Program-made: the position numbers and the translations under genes
DNA from: Toxorhynchites rutilus septentrionalis
Lineage: Eukaryota; Arthropoda; Insecta; Diptera; Culicidae
DNA length: 64,000 bases
Direction: 5' to 3'
Assembly (NCBI RefSeq): GCF_029784135.1
Contig: NC_073746.1
Coordinates: forward strand, 229,909,882-229,973,881
Shown: positions 11,700 to 24,010 of the stretch, piece by piece
How the letters are laid out: each line of letters opens with the position of its first letter
How positions within the stretch are numbered: the stretch's first letter is position 1
The notes under the pieces: generated by a model
Database searches by the model: none
Seen by the model: only the letters and a program-made list of their open reading frames with translations
What the model was told of the DNA's origin: nothing

Positions 11700-12075
11700 T
11701 GAAGTATAGAAAATCATGTGGTTTAGGTATACTTTTGATCAGAAAGTACCGGGAATTTTTATATAAGGGACGGCCTTTAGTTCCCTCGTCGCTTAGAGGC
11801 GAATGGACTGAAAAGAGGCTTTACTTTAATCCAACATCATCATCATCCCTCGTCGCATTCTCTTCGATCTCCTCGATCGACTGGAATATCTTTCCACGAA
11901 GTGGCAACTTCAAGTTTGAGGAATAAAAAAAGATCGCGTGGTGCCATATCAGGTGAATATGGTGCTTGCTCGATGGTATTTGCTTGATGTTTGGTCAAAT
12001 AATTCAGTACAATTTGGGCTCGATGCGATGGGGCGTTTTTATCATGCAAAATCCAATAATTGTCGGTCCATTTGT
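11700..12075 (-). pseudogene. Mariner (DD34D) transposase C-terminal fragment
   Basis: The minus strand carries HDKNAPSHRAQIVLNYL and EQAPYSPDMAPRDLFLFLKL, the second and third acidic motifs of mariner transposases, with an extra residue within the usual HDNAPSH motif. The end near 11720-11760 reads, on the minus strand, like a mariner terminus (TTCCCGGTACTTTC). The N-terminal half is absent. Confidence 0.8.
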
Positions 12076-12272
12076 CCCAGAAATATTTTTTGCTAAATTA
12101 CATATATGATGCTAAACTACACACTACACTACATTTTTCACATTTTTTTTTTTAACTGGATATTTTCGTCTTCTTCTGTGCACAACCACCGATAAAAATA
12201 TGATCGAAATAACCAACAGTACAAGTGAGACCAGCAAGTATTTTATCACCTCTAACCGCAGGTAGACTTTAA

Positions 12273-15229
12273 CACTTTGCGGACCGCTCACGAGATTTCT
12301 CGTGTTTCGTGTCCCATCCGTTGCGGACCGCTCACGAGATTTCTCGTTTTCGCGTTCCTTCTTTACGGACTTGTGTGAAATTAGCGGATAAAAGTTTTTG
12401 TTGCGTGCAAGTTTTTGTTCAACGTCTTGATAGATTTAATGAATAATGAATTATTTCAATTGAAATAAATTGATTGTTTATCAAGTAACAACCTTCAAAA
12501 TCATGATCATTAGATAGAAAATTGAATCATTCATCTTCCCGCATAATACATTTTTTTCTTGATCATGACAGAGAAAAGTTATAGACTGAAACGAGAGCAG
12601 GGGTCAATATAGGAAAATTTACAGAATTTGAAAATCGAAAAAAAAATGTTCGAATAGAGTTATCGAAGTATTACCTATCTTCCAGACACAACTTTATCAA
12701 TCGAAAAAGGGTATGAGAAAAGTTATAAGCCAAGTTGTATGGAAGAAATTAATTATGTTCAAGAAAATTGAAAAAAGTTATTTGAAAGGACCCAAAACAC
12801 ATTCTCGAGATAGTACTCATTCGATATAGAATATATTTATCTATCTTTAGCAAAATTTCCGTGTGTCGGAAAAGCGTCTAAGAGAAGTTATAGGCCAAAA
12901 CCTATACAACTTGTATGGTGGAAATAAACTAATTTAAAGAAAATTGAAAAAAGTTATTTGAAAGGACCCAAAACACATTTTTTGAGATAATAGTCATTGA
13001 ATAAAGAATACTTTCATCCATCTTCAGCCAAATTTTCGTTGGCCGGAAAAGAGTCTGAGAAAAGGTATGGGCCAAAATGTATACAAGTTGTAGGAGAGAA
13101 ATTAATAAATTTTTGGAAATTGGAAATAGAATTTTTTCACACTCAAAAAAAAAAAGGAACAGAGTGCGAAGTCGAAATTTTCAGGCGATTTTTGAAATGC
13201 TTTAAAATTGTGAAATATAAACGCATGAAGAAGGGATATAAATCTCTTTGAAGCATAATTTACATGGATATACACGGAATATTTTACAGAGAAATTTGTA
13301 TTTCGGTGTATGTAGATGCAGTAGATAAAAATATCGGGAAGAAATAAGAAAACAATTTCTTTCTGTTTTTTCAAAGATAGCGAATCCAATTAACGTTATA
13401 AACTATCTTTCGTTTGATTTCTATAACGTTGTTGTAGACCATTCAGTACTGAGATATTATTGTATGAACGAAAAATTTCGAATTCGTATTTGATAATAAA
13501 TAGTTCAATAAATAATCATCGAAAACATTTTGGAAAACTCTAATAAATTCTATACACCCAGGATTTTTTTACGCAGGGGATAGAATTTTGTTATAATTTG
13601 TCGCGGTACACCATAGTAGATGTACTTTGAGTATTTTCTCAAATTTTCATTTTCAAGACTATTGAGAATGGGGAAAAAAAGAAAAACTCATTTTTTCACT
13701 ATAGCTCTTACAGTGAACCATATAGGAGAATTATCTTATTATTATCTGAAAAAAATCACATTTATCTATAAAAGAGGTAGAAACACATTTAAATACGAAT
13801 TATCTCTTCTCTTGAATGGCACTATCGTTCCAGTGGAACTTTTGCCTTCTCAACATAGCATATTACTTGCGTCATTTTGAGTAGTACTTTGTTGAAATTT
13901 CTATGCCGAATAACACGCCTTGAATGTACGCGTGACCGCAGTGCAAGTCGGAAGAATTTTCTTTGACGAAAAATCCCCCGGCCAGAACGGGAATCGAACC
14001 CGAACCCCCGGCATGATAGTGTGGGACGCTAACCACTCGACCACGGGAGCACTATGAAAATACGAATTATAGTAGTACTGAATATCTAAATACTAAAAAA
14101 AATCAATATTTCAAGATTTTTTTAGTACTTCAATTTTATAGGAATTTATTTTTTAATTATATTTCTCGATATATCATGATATGATGCACTTTCAGTATTT
14201 TTTTTTCATTTTTTATCTCAAAGCTATTGAGAATGCTAAAAATTGAAAGGTACGTTTTTCACCTTAGATCATATGGATAGGGATTCGAAAAATAGTCAAA
14301 AATTCTATACAATAGAAAATTTTTACTTCCTTTTTACTTTTTACTTCCTTACCCAGCCAGTCCCTTTCCCCCGTAACACTCGTGAACGTTTTGGCCAATA
14401 TCTTTTCTCATACCCTTTTCGGACCAATGAAAATATGGCTGAAGATAAATAAAAATATTTTTTATCGAATGAGTACTATCTCGAAAATGTGTTTTGAGTC
14501 CTTTCAAATAACTTTTTCCAATTTTCTTTAAATTAATTTATTTCACCCATACAAGTTGGACATGTTTTGGACTATAACTTTTCTTTGACCCTTTTTCGAC
14601 CAATAAAAGTTTGGCTAAAGATAGATAAAAATATTCTCTATTGAATGAGTATTATCTCGAAAATGTGTTTTGGGTCCTTTCAAATAACTTTTTCCAATTT
14701 TCTTTAAAATAAATTATTTGCCCCATACAACTTGGCCTATAACTTTTCTCAGACCCTTTTCCGATTAATAAAATTTGTTGCTGGAAGATAAGTAAAATAT
14801 TTCTCTATCGAATAACTTCGATAACTCTATTCGAACATTTTTTTTTTGATTTTAAAAATTCTGCATATATTCCTATCTATAACTTTTCTCTGTCACGATC
14901 AAGACAAAGATGAATTTTGTGGAAAGATGAATGATTCTATTTCTAATGAGCATGGTAATGAATGGTTTTGGTTTCGTTACTTGATAAACACTCAATTTAT
15001 TTCAACTGAGATAATTCATTAAATCCAGCAAGACGTTGAAAAGAAACTTGCACACAACAAAAACTTTTATCCGCTGAACTTTCATCCACTAGCTTCACAC
15101 ATAGAGGCGAATGAACTGCAAAGTTTAAAGCCTCTTAAAAACTTGCAAGCAAAGCAAGCAACTTCACACAAGTAAAAACGTGCGATCCCAGGCGTATGTC
15201 TTACATATTTCTTCCCGGTCCTTAAAGTG
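12273..15229. mobile_element. 2.96-kb foldback element with TTAA target site
   Basis: TTAA at 12269-12272 and 15230-15233 flanks termini CACTTTGCGGACCG (left) and, reversed, CACTTTAAGGACCGG (right). The arms are long inverted repeats: roughly 12380-13090 matches 14340-15090 in reverse, for example CGGATAAAAGTTTTTGTTG (left) against CAACAAAAACTTTTATCCG (right). Each arm also holds about two direct copies of a ~180-bp unit with TTATTTGAAAGGAC. The centre has no coding capacity and carries a SINE. TTAA suggests mobilisation by piggyBac-type transposase. An RNA read through it could fold into a very long hairpin. Confidence 0.75.
13804..14057 (-). mobile_element. Feilai-type tRNA-derived SINE
   Basis: On the minus strand the element starts GTGCTCCCGTGGTCGAGTGG (A box region) and contains GGGTTCGATTCC (B box), then a conserved body and a short CTTCT-rich end. 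A 13-bp TSD, AAATACGAATTAT, lies at 13791-13803 and 14058-14070. It is inserted in the centre of the foldback element and so is younger than it. Confidence 0.9.
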
Positions 15230-15589
15230 TTAATATGACTGAAAATCCTACAGCTGGCCATCTTCGCAAAAATGTCCTCGGAAGGTGACACTGAATACCG
15301 TTAGCCATTGGTGGTTTGAGTTCGAAGACTGGACTTTGAGAAACAGTTTGATAACCGTCTTATTACATAGACATATTGGGTGTTCTCATAATCAGAACAA
15401 ATCCATCCAGGCTATGCCGAGAATGTCGAGATGATCGTTAGGAGATGCAATAAACCACGTACCATCCCGTGTGGTGTTGTTGAGGGTTATATTGCACACC
15501 AGTTCTGCAATCGTTTCGAGAGGTTCCCCTATAGGAGTTCTCTTGGAGGTACGCATTAAATAGCATCTGGCCAGCATCCAGCTGAAATT

Positions 15590-16330
15590 GAAATACTTTG
15601 CCCCGAGGCTATACCCAAGATGACAGTACCGTCATGGAGGGTGGGAGGTTGGAACCCTGAAAACAAATTTATTACGGAAACCGTGGCAGAAAGGCAAAGA
15701 TTTCCGAAGATGATATCAAGATCTACATGGACGATTTCAATGCGAAGATTGTCTCTGACAACACAGACTATGAGCGTTCCATGGGCCGTCATGGTCTAGG
15801 AGAGCTGAGCGAAAACAGTGAGCTGTTTGCGGAATTTTGTGACAACAACGACATTTTAATTGGAAGATCGATGTCTCCCCATAGATCATGCACAAGGTCG
15901 CGTGGCTTCCTGCAAAGGCTTTACCGAGAATTAGATTAACCACATCTGCATCGGTCGAGTGTGTAGATGGAGCCTGAATGATGTACGGAATAAACGGAAT
16001 AAACAGGCCATAGGAATATCTGCGAGTCGCCCAAGGTGGAAATCTTTCACGATGTCACTATGTTCTCGTGATGGAACTCGACAAAATCAATTAAGTAGGT
16101 GAGTAAGCCGCACTTTTGCAGCGTCGTTCAACCTTCCAGCATCTTTGTCGAAAAGGTCGACATGGCAAGAAAACCAAACGTCGAATGTGTGCACATTATC
16201 TTCATCGTAGACAAACTCCGACATGTTGGTAAAGAGAGTTTCCAAGGAGTCCTGCGGCGATTCGCCGTGGGTTGAGTTGCTAACGGCAAGCTGAATGCAG
16301 ATAGCTATTAAGATAAGATTTACGACACCA
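15590..16330 (+). pseudogene. Non-LTR retrotransposon endonuclease fragment (RTE/CFDP2-like)
   Basis: The segment 15727-15939 gives MDDFNAKIVSDNTDYERSMG, RHGLGELSENSELFAEFCDN and ILIGRSMSPH, the central part of an apurinic-type (EEP) endonuclease, where family members have MGDFNAKIG. After 15940 another frame gives an H-I-C-I-like segment and a VRNKR word, matching the end of the domain. Many stops follow. No reverse transcriptase is present, so this is a 5'-region fragment. Confidence 0.75.
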
Positions 16331-19300
16331 GCACCTCATGTTCGTTGAGGATCTGCCCTGAAAAGTGCTGTGCTGTGTTTCTTCTTCTTCTTCTTTGTTT
16401 TAAAGAGGCTTTAAACTTTGTGCTAAATATCGCCATGGTCCCTATCTACGATATTTAGATTCACGAAAACGTTTTTTTTTTGAACGAACGTGTAATTTTA
16501 TAAATAGAATTTTATAAAGATGCCATGCTTCCACACTGTGATTGCGGTTATTCAGATGAGTTGTTTGATAATGTAGTTGGAAATTTTCATCTAAGCTAAA
16601 CATGCGATTCAATTTTTTCAGTATGTGTGATTTGTTTCATTTGCAGATTAACAGGATTAGGGAGGAATAAGGTATCGAGATGTTAACGGAATAATTATGG
16701 ACAACGCGATAATTTTAAACATCATTTCAAATCATGAATGAATCTATTCATTCATTAAATTAATTCTGAACATTAGATTCAGAATACTGTGTTCATGTTT
16801 CGATGTTTATTCCATCCATATGATTTTTTATTCAAAATCCTAATCATATTCGAATGTTACACAAACCATGGCTGTTGAGCAAAATCATATTTGCATGAAA
16901 ATCATAAACTCACAAACCATGAAAATCACTAAAGATATGTTTGTGACCAAGTTATTTACATTTTAGAGAAATTTATAAATGAAATATACATAGATTTTCC
17001 CGCTAAAACTAATAAACATTAACTAGCGTAGTTGGAAATTGTCTGAACACAGATTCTTATAACCATAAAAATATCGCGCTTCGGTGTAAATACTAGATGG
17101 TGAAAAGCCGACATCAAAGAGAAAATTATTAAGTCTATCATCGCTAGCACTAATTGGAACATTCTAGATCCAATGGAGGTAAATATCGAATTTATGTTTC
17201 ATAAAAATCTAATCTTGACCAAATAACTAAAAAACACACAATTTGTTATTCGATGAAAAAAAAACATACTATCCACTGTATCAACCTGTAACTTTTGCTA
17301 CCGCATGATGCGACACTATTTCTCAACTTTCTGAAACAAATACAATTTTTGGAAGCAAATATTATCATTCGAACGTGTTGCGGTGGCGGGGGGAAAATGG
17401 AAACAACATTAAAAGGAGTCGTACTTCTTTTGAGCTGTCAAGCAAACAAAACTTTTGTCAATTATATACTCCGAGACTGGGTTTCCGTTGGAACGAAACG
17501 GGAAGTTCAAGCACATACAACAAAATGTAAAACACGAAAAACGAAAACACATACACACAATTGACCAGCAAATGCACGGATGCTTTTGTATGATTCGACC
17601 GGATCTCCGGAACGTCGAACAGTAGCTTAGTAATTGGAGACATCATATTTTGCTAAAATTCCACGAAACGATGAAACAACACGGTCGCGTCGAATTTGTA
17701 GTGAATAATATGTATAGATTACATTAAACATTATTGAAAACTGCGTTTGAATGACAGAGTATTCTTTGTATGATGTATATCCGTTCAGTTTCAATGTTAC
17801 CTGTATAAACTGTAACATACGAATTGTATTTGTAGCCATTAAAGGAAACGTTAGTGGCTTGGCCGTCAAAAGAGTTGTTTTTTGTATTATTGAACAGCAA
17901 AACGTACTCAGTTCGTGTTCGTGTTATGAGAATTATTATTGTTGCGCTAGAAGCCAAATTGGTCCTCTAGACAGTCATCAAGTACTAATCCAACATCCCT
18001 AGCGAACGTGTTGATGTGAATAAATGTATAGCCCAAATCGATTCCTCCTGTGGATATAAACCAATCTTAACAGAATACTTATGATGAACAAATGTTAGAA
18101 AAGCAGAAATATATTGCAAGAGAACAAGGAAACATGAAACATACAAAATAAAATTGAATTTCATTGGAACGGATGAAATAAAAATCAAAACTGTTATATC
18201 ATAATATATTTCATAAGATTTCAAGTTGACCTACTGACCTACTGAAGACAGTAAACACAAGTCATACACGCATATTGTTCGTAAATCCAGTAATGAATAA
18301 TTTATGAGCCCAAATGTTTAATGTCATATACAAGCGTCTATGCTAGAGAAGAGTAAATATATAATGAATATAATAATAAATCAGTAATTTACCTCTGTCG
18401 TCTAAGAACAGTTTACAAATCAACATTAAGCTTGATAGAAATGCATACAGTATATTTTATCACAGCCCTTTCATACTGATACATATATACATTGTGAATA
18501 ACACCAGCTATCCGACCTCTATTTACAGTGCTCTTAAATTATGATGGCGTTTGCCCAGGGCAACAGGGTTTTACCCAAACTGACGTTGTTGGCCTTTCCG
18601 TTGGCGAATAATACATAGTCTACCTTTTTTCCGGAAGAATAGTTATCTTGATTATGTTGTCACCGCTTTGAGTTGATTAGTCGTTGAGACGACATCGTTT
18701 GATTTCCAAAAAGCAACACATCAGTTCTACTTATCACCCAAGAACATTTATTGTTCGATATTTCTGCAATAAGATTAAAACATGTACGCGATCAAAACAG
18801 CTCAGCTACCTGTTTTGACAAGAAAAACCACGGTACCACTTAGGATTAACGGTTCTTTGCTGGAATGTGCTTGAAGAATGCAAAAGTGCATAAGCGTGGG
18901 TTTCCTTTAATCAGCAGTTTTCGCCGGGTAGTAATATAACCTTATATATTCTGCAACAAGCTAACGAAATGTCGCATACCCGGGAGCGTTTATTCACGTG
19001 ACATGGAAATACTATGAAATATCTGTCAACCTGCAAAAACTCTCCCCAGAGCAAAAGGATCCTTTGTGCGGTACTCCAAAATACTTGTGCACAGCAATGT
19101 CAATTTACGTTGCATAAAAAAGAGCAGTGCTTGAAATTTGGTACTTGTGGAGACGGAAATGAAGGACCAGTAAAAATGACTTTTGCTTGACTACGTCTTT
19201 CCACAATGGAAATAAAAATATAGTTAAGGGTTGATTCTATGGTATATGCGTTCAAAGTAGCACAGAAAAACTCTGTAAAATGTATATTTTCTTTTGTGAT

Positions 19301-19612
19301 AACCCATTATCATTTGTTCATTTACAGAACTACTGGTATACACTGTTCACGCATAGGAATGTAATGGTAAATAATAAAGACAGATTTCGCTTCAACAAAT
19401 CGATGATTGGCAGCACCCTCTCATTGAAACTTTGTGGGTGTGAGAATTAGGATTGGAGATCGTTTTAGAAAAAAGTTCGATCTTGAGGAATCAATTTCTT
19501 GAACGGTATAGGGATCGATTTACTGATTGAATCGGTACCTGGGAATCGACCTTTGAAAAATGAAATGCCGTTTCTAATGTATCTACTAATTCAATATGGG
19601 TATTGTCTTTTC
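16331..19612. other. AT-rich region with no recognised gene
   Basis: No family-specific motif, clean repeat boundary or spliced reading was found. A (TTC)n-rich tract near 16380 and a TTTAAAGAGGCTTTAAACTT phrase resemble pieces of a dispersed repeat also seen near 15130 and 28790. The longest open stretches lack conserved motifs. Confidence 0.5.
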
Positions 19613-19616
19613 TTAA

Positions 19617-20346
19617 GGGGGTATTCTAGTCTAGAAATCTGAAAAAATCGAAATTTTTTTTTACCATATTTCTGTAGTTTAGGCATTCAAGAATATACTC
19701 TAGAAAGGACTTATCGAAAATCCTATTATTTACCTAGTTAGAGCCATCTTAGTGATGTGGTATCTAACCTGTTACGGCCATCACAATGAACTTCAAACGC
19801 GTTTCTCTCGGAACTAGTTTTTTTCTAACTGGCGTACACGATATCTCAAGTTCTACTGAACCGATTTATGTCAAATTTATATGAAAATAATCTGCATACA
19901 TCTCTCTATCGCATGAACCAATAAAAAATTATAACTTTTTAATTTTACTATTTTTAAAAAATCGGTAAACGCAAAAAAACGTTTTAAACAGCATTTTTGT
20001 TTTCAAACGGCCGCCATTTTGTTAAAACCCATGTTTTTGACTTGTCCGAGGTTCATGCCATAGCGACATCTTTACTGATTCAGAATCTGTTCGATTTTTT
20101 TGTTTCAGATAACCAGAAGGACTGGAATCGTGTACGCCATGGCACAACTTTTTTTTGAACACCCTCACTTCACCAGCATGTAACTATTCTAATTATGAAT
20201 ATTTTTTTTCCGTCCTATTTTTGTTTTATTGTTGAAAGATAGATAAACGAATAATGATATAATGGATAGTAAAAATATTCTTTGTTTTATTTTTACGGAG
20301 TTCGAAAAAACGTCCGAAATTCGTGTCTCTACACTAGAATACCCCC
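19617..20346. mobile_element. 730-bp TTAA-flanked non-autonomous element (piggyBac-like)
   Basis: TTAA sits at 19613-19616 and 20347-20350. The ends are inverted repeats: GGGGGTATTCTAGTCTAGA on the left and, reversed, GGGGGTATTCTAGTGTAGAG on the right. The interior is AT-rich and noncoding. Target site and ends suit a piggyBac-type MITE unrelated in sequence to those at 10887 and 12273. Confidence 0.85.
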
Positions 20347-20526
20347 TTAAAACTAAACCTACCACGAGGGGTCAAATGACCCATTTTAAACTTTCAGTCA
20401 AAATTTTCTTGCAAATTACATTGTCACAACATCATTTGCCTACACTACTTTTCCTAAAACATGCATGGAATGTATTTTTCAGTGTTTACTCCTGTCTTGT
20501 TTTTTTTACTGAGAAATATATGTAAC

Positions 20527-21190
20527 TAGCTGACCCGGCAAACTTCGTCCCGCCCAAAATTTGTTTTTTTGCTATCGATACCTTCAATCATTCACGTTTT
20601 CTCACTAAGCGCAAGTAATGAGTCCAATCGCAGATCTGTTTATTGATGAATCTTCTAATCGACCCCGTTGAATTTAAATTTAACTATAAAATTCCAAGTA
20701 CTTCTACCAAAGCTCATCATTATAATATCAGATTATTGTCAGACACAATTCTCGTTCAAGATTTTTCAACCACATGTTTCTCAGTCACGTGAAATAAATG
20801 TTTGATACAGAAAATATGATAGAATAAAGACAGACCCTCCCCTCTTTTCCCCTCAGAGAGGGGGGAGGAGTGTCTATTCACCATACAAACGTTTCGTGCC
20901 CCAAAATCTTTACGTGACAAATTTGGCTCCATATACTTGATTAGTTTTCGAGTTATGCAGAATTTTTTTCTTCATTTGCCCACCCTAAGAGAGGGGAGAG
21001 GAGTGTCGAACCACCATAGAAACATTTATTGCACCCTAAAACCTCCACATGCCGAATTTGGTTTCGTTTGCTTGATTAATTCTCGAGTAATGCAGAAATT
21101 TGTGTTTCACTTGTACGGCAGATCACATATCAAATTTAAATTATTAAAAAAATGTACTGGTGGGGCGAAATTGACAGTGATGTGTTGAGA
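20527..21190 (+). repeat. Diverged copy of the 140-bp repeat family with a distinct head
   Basis: The stretch opens with TAGCTGACCCGGCAAACTTC, a phrase common at one end of this kind of insect repeat. From 20825 come about two 140-bp monomers with GGAGTGTC, ACCACCATAGAAACATTTAT and CTTGATTAATTCTCGAGTAA. The (CAGA)n end seen at 1316-1340 is missing. Confidence 0.7.
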
Positions 21191-21214
21191 TCACATCCAA
21201 TACATGATGGTAAG

Positions 21215-21620
21215 TGATGGAAAAAGTATGCAACTCTTTTTTCGTTTTTCTGTTTGTTCTTTTTCAGTTGTTGGACAAACAAACGATGAGAGAGAGCGAA
21301 ATTATTCATCTCGTGAGAGATAAACCTCTACGCTTCTTATATTACAAACCTGTCCATATTTCTCCCACTATATGTCAATATTACCCGCATCGACAAAAAC
21401 GTTCTACTTTTCATTCTATTGGAATTAAACAGTAAAAAACATTGAAACAATTTTTTTTTTGTAAAACATTTGGCCGATTTATTTGAAAAACAGTATATTG
21501 AATTGCACGGAACTGTATTTAAGTTCTGGAAAGTATGAGTTTTCAAAGATATAATTGTAGTTCTCCTTAACATGTCCGTATTGCCCCACCTCCCCTACCA
21601 CTGCGAATTGGTCGTAAGCA
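21215..21620 (+). repeat. Dispersed repeat, inverted relative to 33725-34140
   Basis: Phrases such as CTCGTGAGAGATAAACCTCT, ATTACCCGCATCG and CTTAACATGTCCGTATTGCC recur in reverse complement at 33725-34140 with scattered differences. No coding content is supported. It is a non-autonomous element of unknown class. Confidence 0.7.
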
Positions 21621-21924
21621 CATGAATCGGTTGCTAGACATGCGTATGCAGAGAACAAGCATTGCAATATGTGAACGGGCACTGTGGATAGAGGAAATAT
21701 TGTAATGTAAGCCCCGCCCGATGGCAACTTATTGAAACGGTTAGAACGTAAAGGCAAAGCTTTTACAATTAAGGTTCGGCAGTCTACTGAAAGAAGCAAT
21801 CAGTCGGTGATGACGAGGCTTTTCTCAAGGTAGACGATTTTTTTTTCATAATTGGCTTTTTTTTTGCCTTTAGCCTTGGCGAATAAACTGCAGAAGTTTT
21901 TTATAGAGGCTAATTCAACTATCT

Positions 21925-21948
21925 CTCTCTCTCTCCCTCTCTCAGTTT
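21925..21948 (+). repeat. (CT)n microsatellite
   Basis: A short run of CT dinucleotides with one C-rich interruption. Confidence 0.8.
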
Positions 21949-22094
21949 CAGTGTTCAGTTGATGAGGCGCCTGAGCATAAAACCAATGTGTATGTGTGAT
22001 AGATGAAAATAATCTAAAGACATTCTAGTGGGGGTGAACATTGAAAATAATGTCCGAATAATTTGAAAAGAGAATCCGCGAAGCCCGTTTAAAG

Positions 22095-22400
22095 ACGGGC
22101 TTGGGCTGTAGAGGGTTAGAGAGGGGGTAGGAGTGGTGAATCACCATAAAACATTTCTTGTCCCCTTAAACCTTCATATGTCAAATTTGAGTCCGTTTGC
22201 ATGCTTTATTCTCGAGCTATTCAGAAGTTTGTGTTTTATTGGTATGACAGCCCCCCATTAGAAAAAGGGGAGGAGTGTCGTACTGCAATCAAAAACATTT
22301 CTTGGCTCCTAAAATCTCTAAATGCCAAATTTGGTTCCATTTGCTTCCTTAATTCTTGAGTTATGTAGTGATTTGTGTTTATTTTGTATGGCAGCCCCCC
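22095..22400 (+). repeat. Diverged 140-bp repeat monomers
   Basis: About two monomers of the family at 470-1345 are recognisable (AGGAGTGGTGAATCACCATA, TATGACAGCCCCCC). The array is cut at 22400 by the second copy of the composite repeat, so it predates that insertion. Confidence 0.7.
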
Positions 22401-22473
22401 CCCCTACTTTTTGATCCAAAAACTTGTTTCAATAGCCTTAAAATTGTTCTCAAAACAGGCTATTGAAATCACC

Positions 22474-22515
22474 AATCGGTATATAAGCGAGCGCCGCTCG
22501 GAAATCCACTCAGTT
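22474..22515 (+). promoter_or_regulatory. Promoter-like block in composite repeat copy 2
   Basis: CCAATCGG, TATATAAGCGAGCG and CACTCAGTTC have the same order and spacing as at 8442-8486. Apart from one or two substitutions the block is conserved while flanking DNA has diverged more. Confidence 0.45.
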
Positions 22516-23535
22516 CTAATTGAACAGCGATTGGAGCATGTTGTCGCTGTTGTGGTGAAGCTCTTCGTTTATCATGAAAGCGCGGATGAACGGTGTCACC
22601 AAGAGCCTGTTTGTGCACCTTAGGCCAGAAGGGAATCCATCAGGAGGAGAGTGATGCCACAAACGGTTCCCCGGGAAGACATCGCTACACACACACATAC
22701 ACGCGCGGCATTCTTTCCGTTTGGATGCCATTCAGCATCGAGAAAGTTCCGGAAAGATCTAAACATTTCTGGAATATAATCTGCCAGTTCCTCTGGGAAT
22801 TTAAAAATACATTCATGTGAAAGAGTTTATTTTAATGTTTCTAACCAAATAACACAGCGACCAAATACATTTGATTTTGTAATTTTTCAACCAAGTGTAA
22901 TTAGCAGGAAAGCTTCTGAAGATTATTCTTCCCTATCAGTAGGATATTTCCGTATCCAATATTGTATGCGCACGCAATCGATTATTGCTCAGTCGCCGAA
23001 AGTTTCGAGCTCAGAGAGTTCATTCCCCTCTAGATTGCCTTCCAAATTGCCATCGTAAACCACACCTCTCGACTCAATCACACACACAAAACATACTTAA
23101 GCGATATTCTGGTGGTAAGACGCATTCATTTTTCGTGAGGACATCGACAAGACAACATCGTTGCCTAACGTGCTGGACGAGGTGGACGGCGAAGGATCGA
23201 CACATACACGCGCGGAATTCTTTCCGTTTGGATGTCATTCAGCATCGAGAAAGTTCCGCAAAGATCTTATCATCGCTGGAAAATAATCTGCAAGTTCCTC
23301 TGGGAAATTAAAAATACATTCATCTGAAAGAGTTTATTTTAATGTTTTCTATCCATGTAACACTGAGACCAAATATTTTTCAATCAAGTGCTATTAACAG
23401 CTGGTTATCGAGTTAGTATTAACTACTGGTGGGCTTCCAGTATCGAGGAAAATGTGGAAATATCTAATCGTTGCTGGAAAATAATCTGCCAGTTCCCCTT
23501 GGAATTGAAAATTACATTCAAGCGAAAGAGTTTAT

Positions 23536-23687
23536 GGAGCCGATCTGGCGTAGTGGTAACATCCATGCCTCTCACGCTAAAGGTCACGAGTTCAATTCTC
23601 ACTCCCGACATTCTTCCAAAAATGGAAGTTAAAGTGACGAACCAGCCAAATGAGTTGAAAGTCACTATAATACAGAAAAAAAAAAAA
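23536..23687 (+). mobile_element. Short tRNA-derived SINE (second family)
   Basis: TGGCGTAGTGGTAAC resembles an A box and GGTCACGAGTTCAATTCTCA a B box, followed by a short body and an A-rich tail. A perfect 12-bp TSD, GAAAGAGTTTAT, is at 23524-23535 and 23688-23699. It is unrelated in sequence to the Feilai-type SINE. A truncated minus-strand copy lies at 27371-27487. Confidence 0.9.
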
Positions 23688-24010
23688 GAAAGAGTTTATT
23701 TTAATGTTTTCTATCCATAAAATATCCATATAATACATTTGGGTTTGTGATTTGTCAATCAAGTACAGTTAGCAGGAAAGCTTCTGAAGATTATTCTTCA
23801 GAACAAGGTTTTTCGTATCCTATATTGGATGCATAAAACCTTTTGCCTCCAACGTAACGCTCTCGTTTTCGAAGTCCCCCAAATATTCATTTATTCATTC
23901 ATTCAGAATGGATTTAGATTCAACTTCAAACAAATGATCTCTAAATCAACGATAGTCCTACGTCACCCTTGCGGTTATACCATAGATATAACCCACTTCC
24001 TGTTTTTTAT

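Larger units (their letters stand above)
22403..24010 (+). mobile_element. Composite repeat element, copy 2
   Basis: Begins with TTTTTGATCCAAAAACTTGT as in copy 1 (8375) and ends with TAACGCTCTCGTTTTCGAAG and AGTCCTACGTCACCCTTGCG as in copy 1. It has the promoter-like block and the segment at 22980-23260 that matches 9170-9440, but only one or two satellite monomers, and lacks the left terminal GACGTAGGACTACG. The two copies therefore differ chiefly in satellite copy number. A SINE is inserted at 23536. Confidence 0.75.

Noticed and set aside
13980..14050. tRNA gene on the minus strand
   Set aside because: A and B boxes are present, but the flanking body, the CTTCT end and the 13-bp TSD show it is a SINE head; the same applies to the copies at 49836-50112, 50257-50535, 52692-52970 and 55417-55675.
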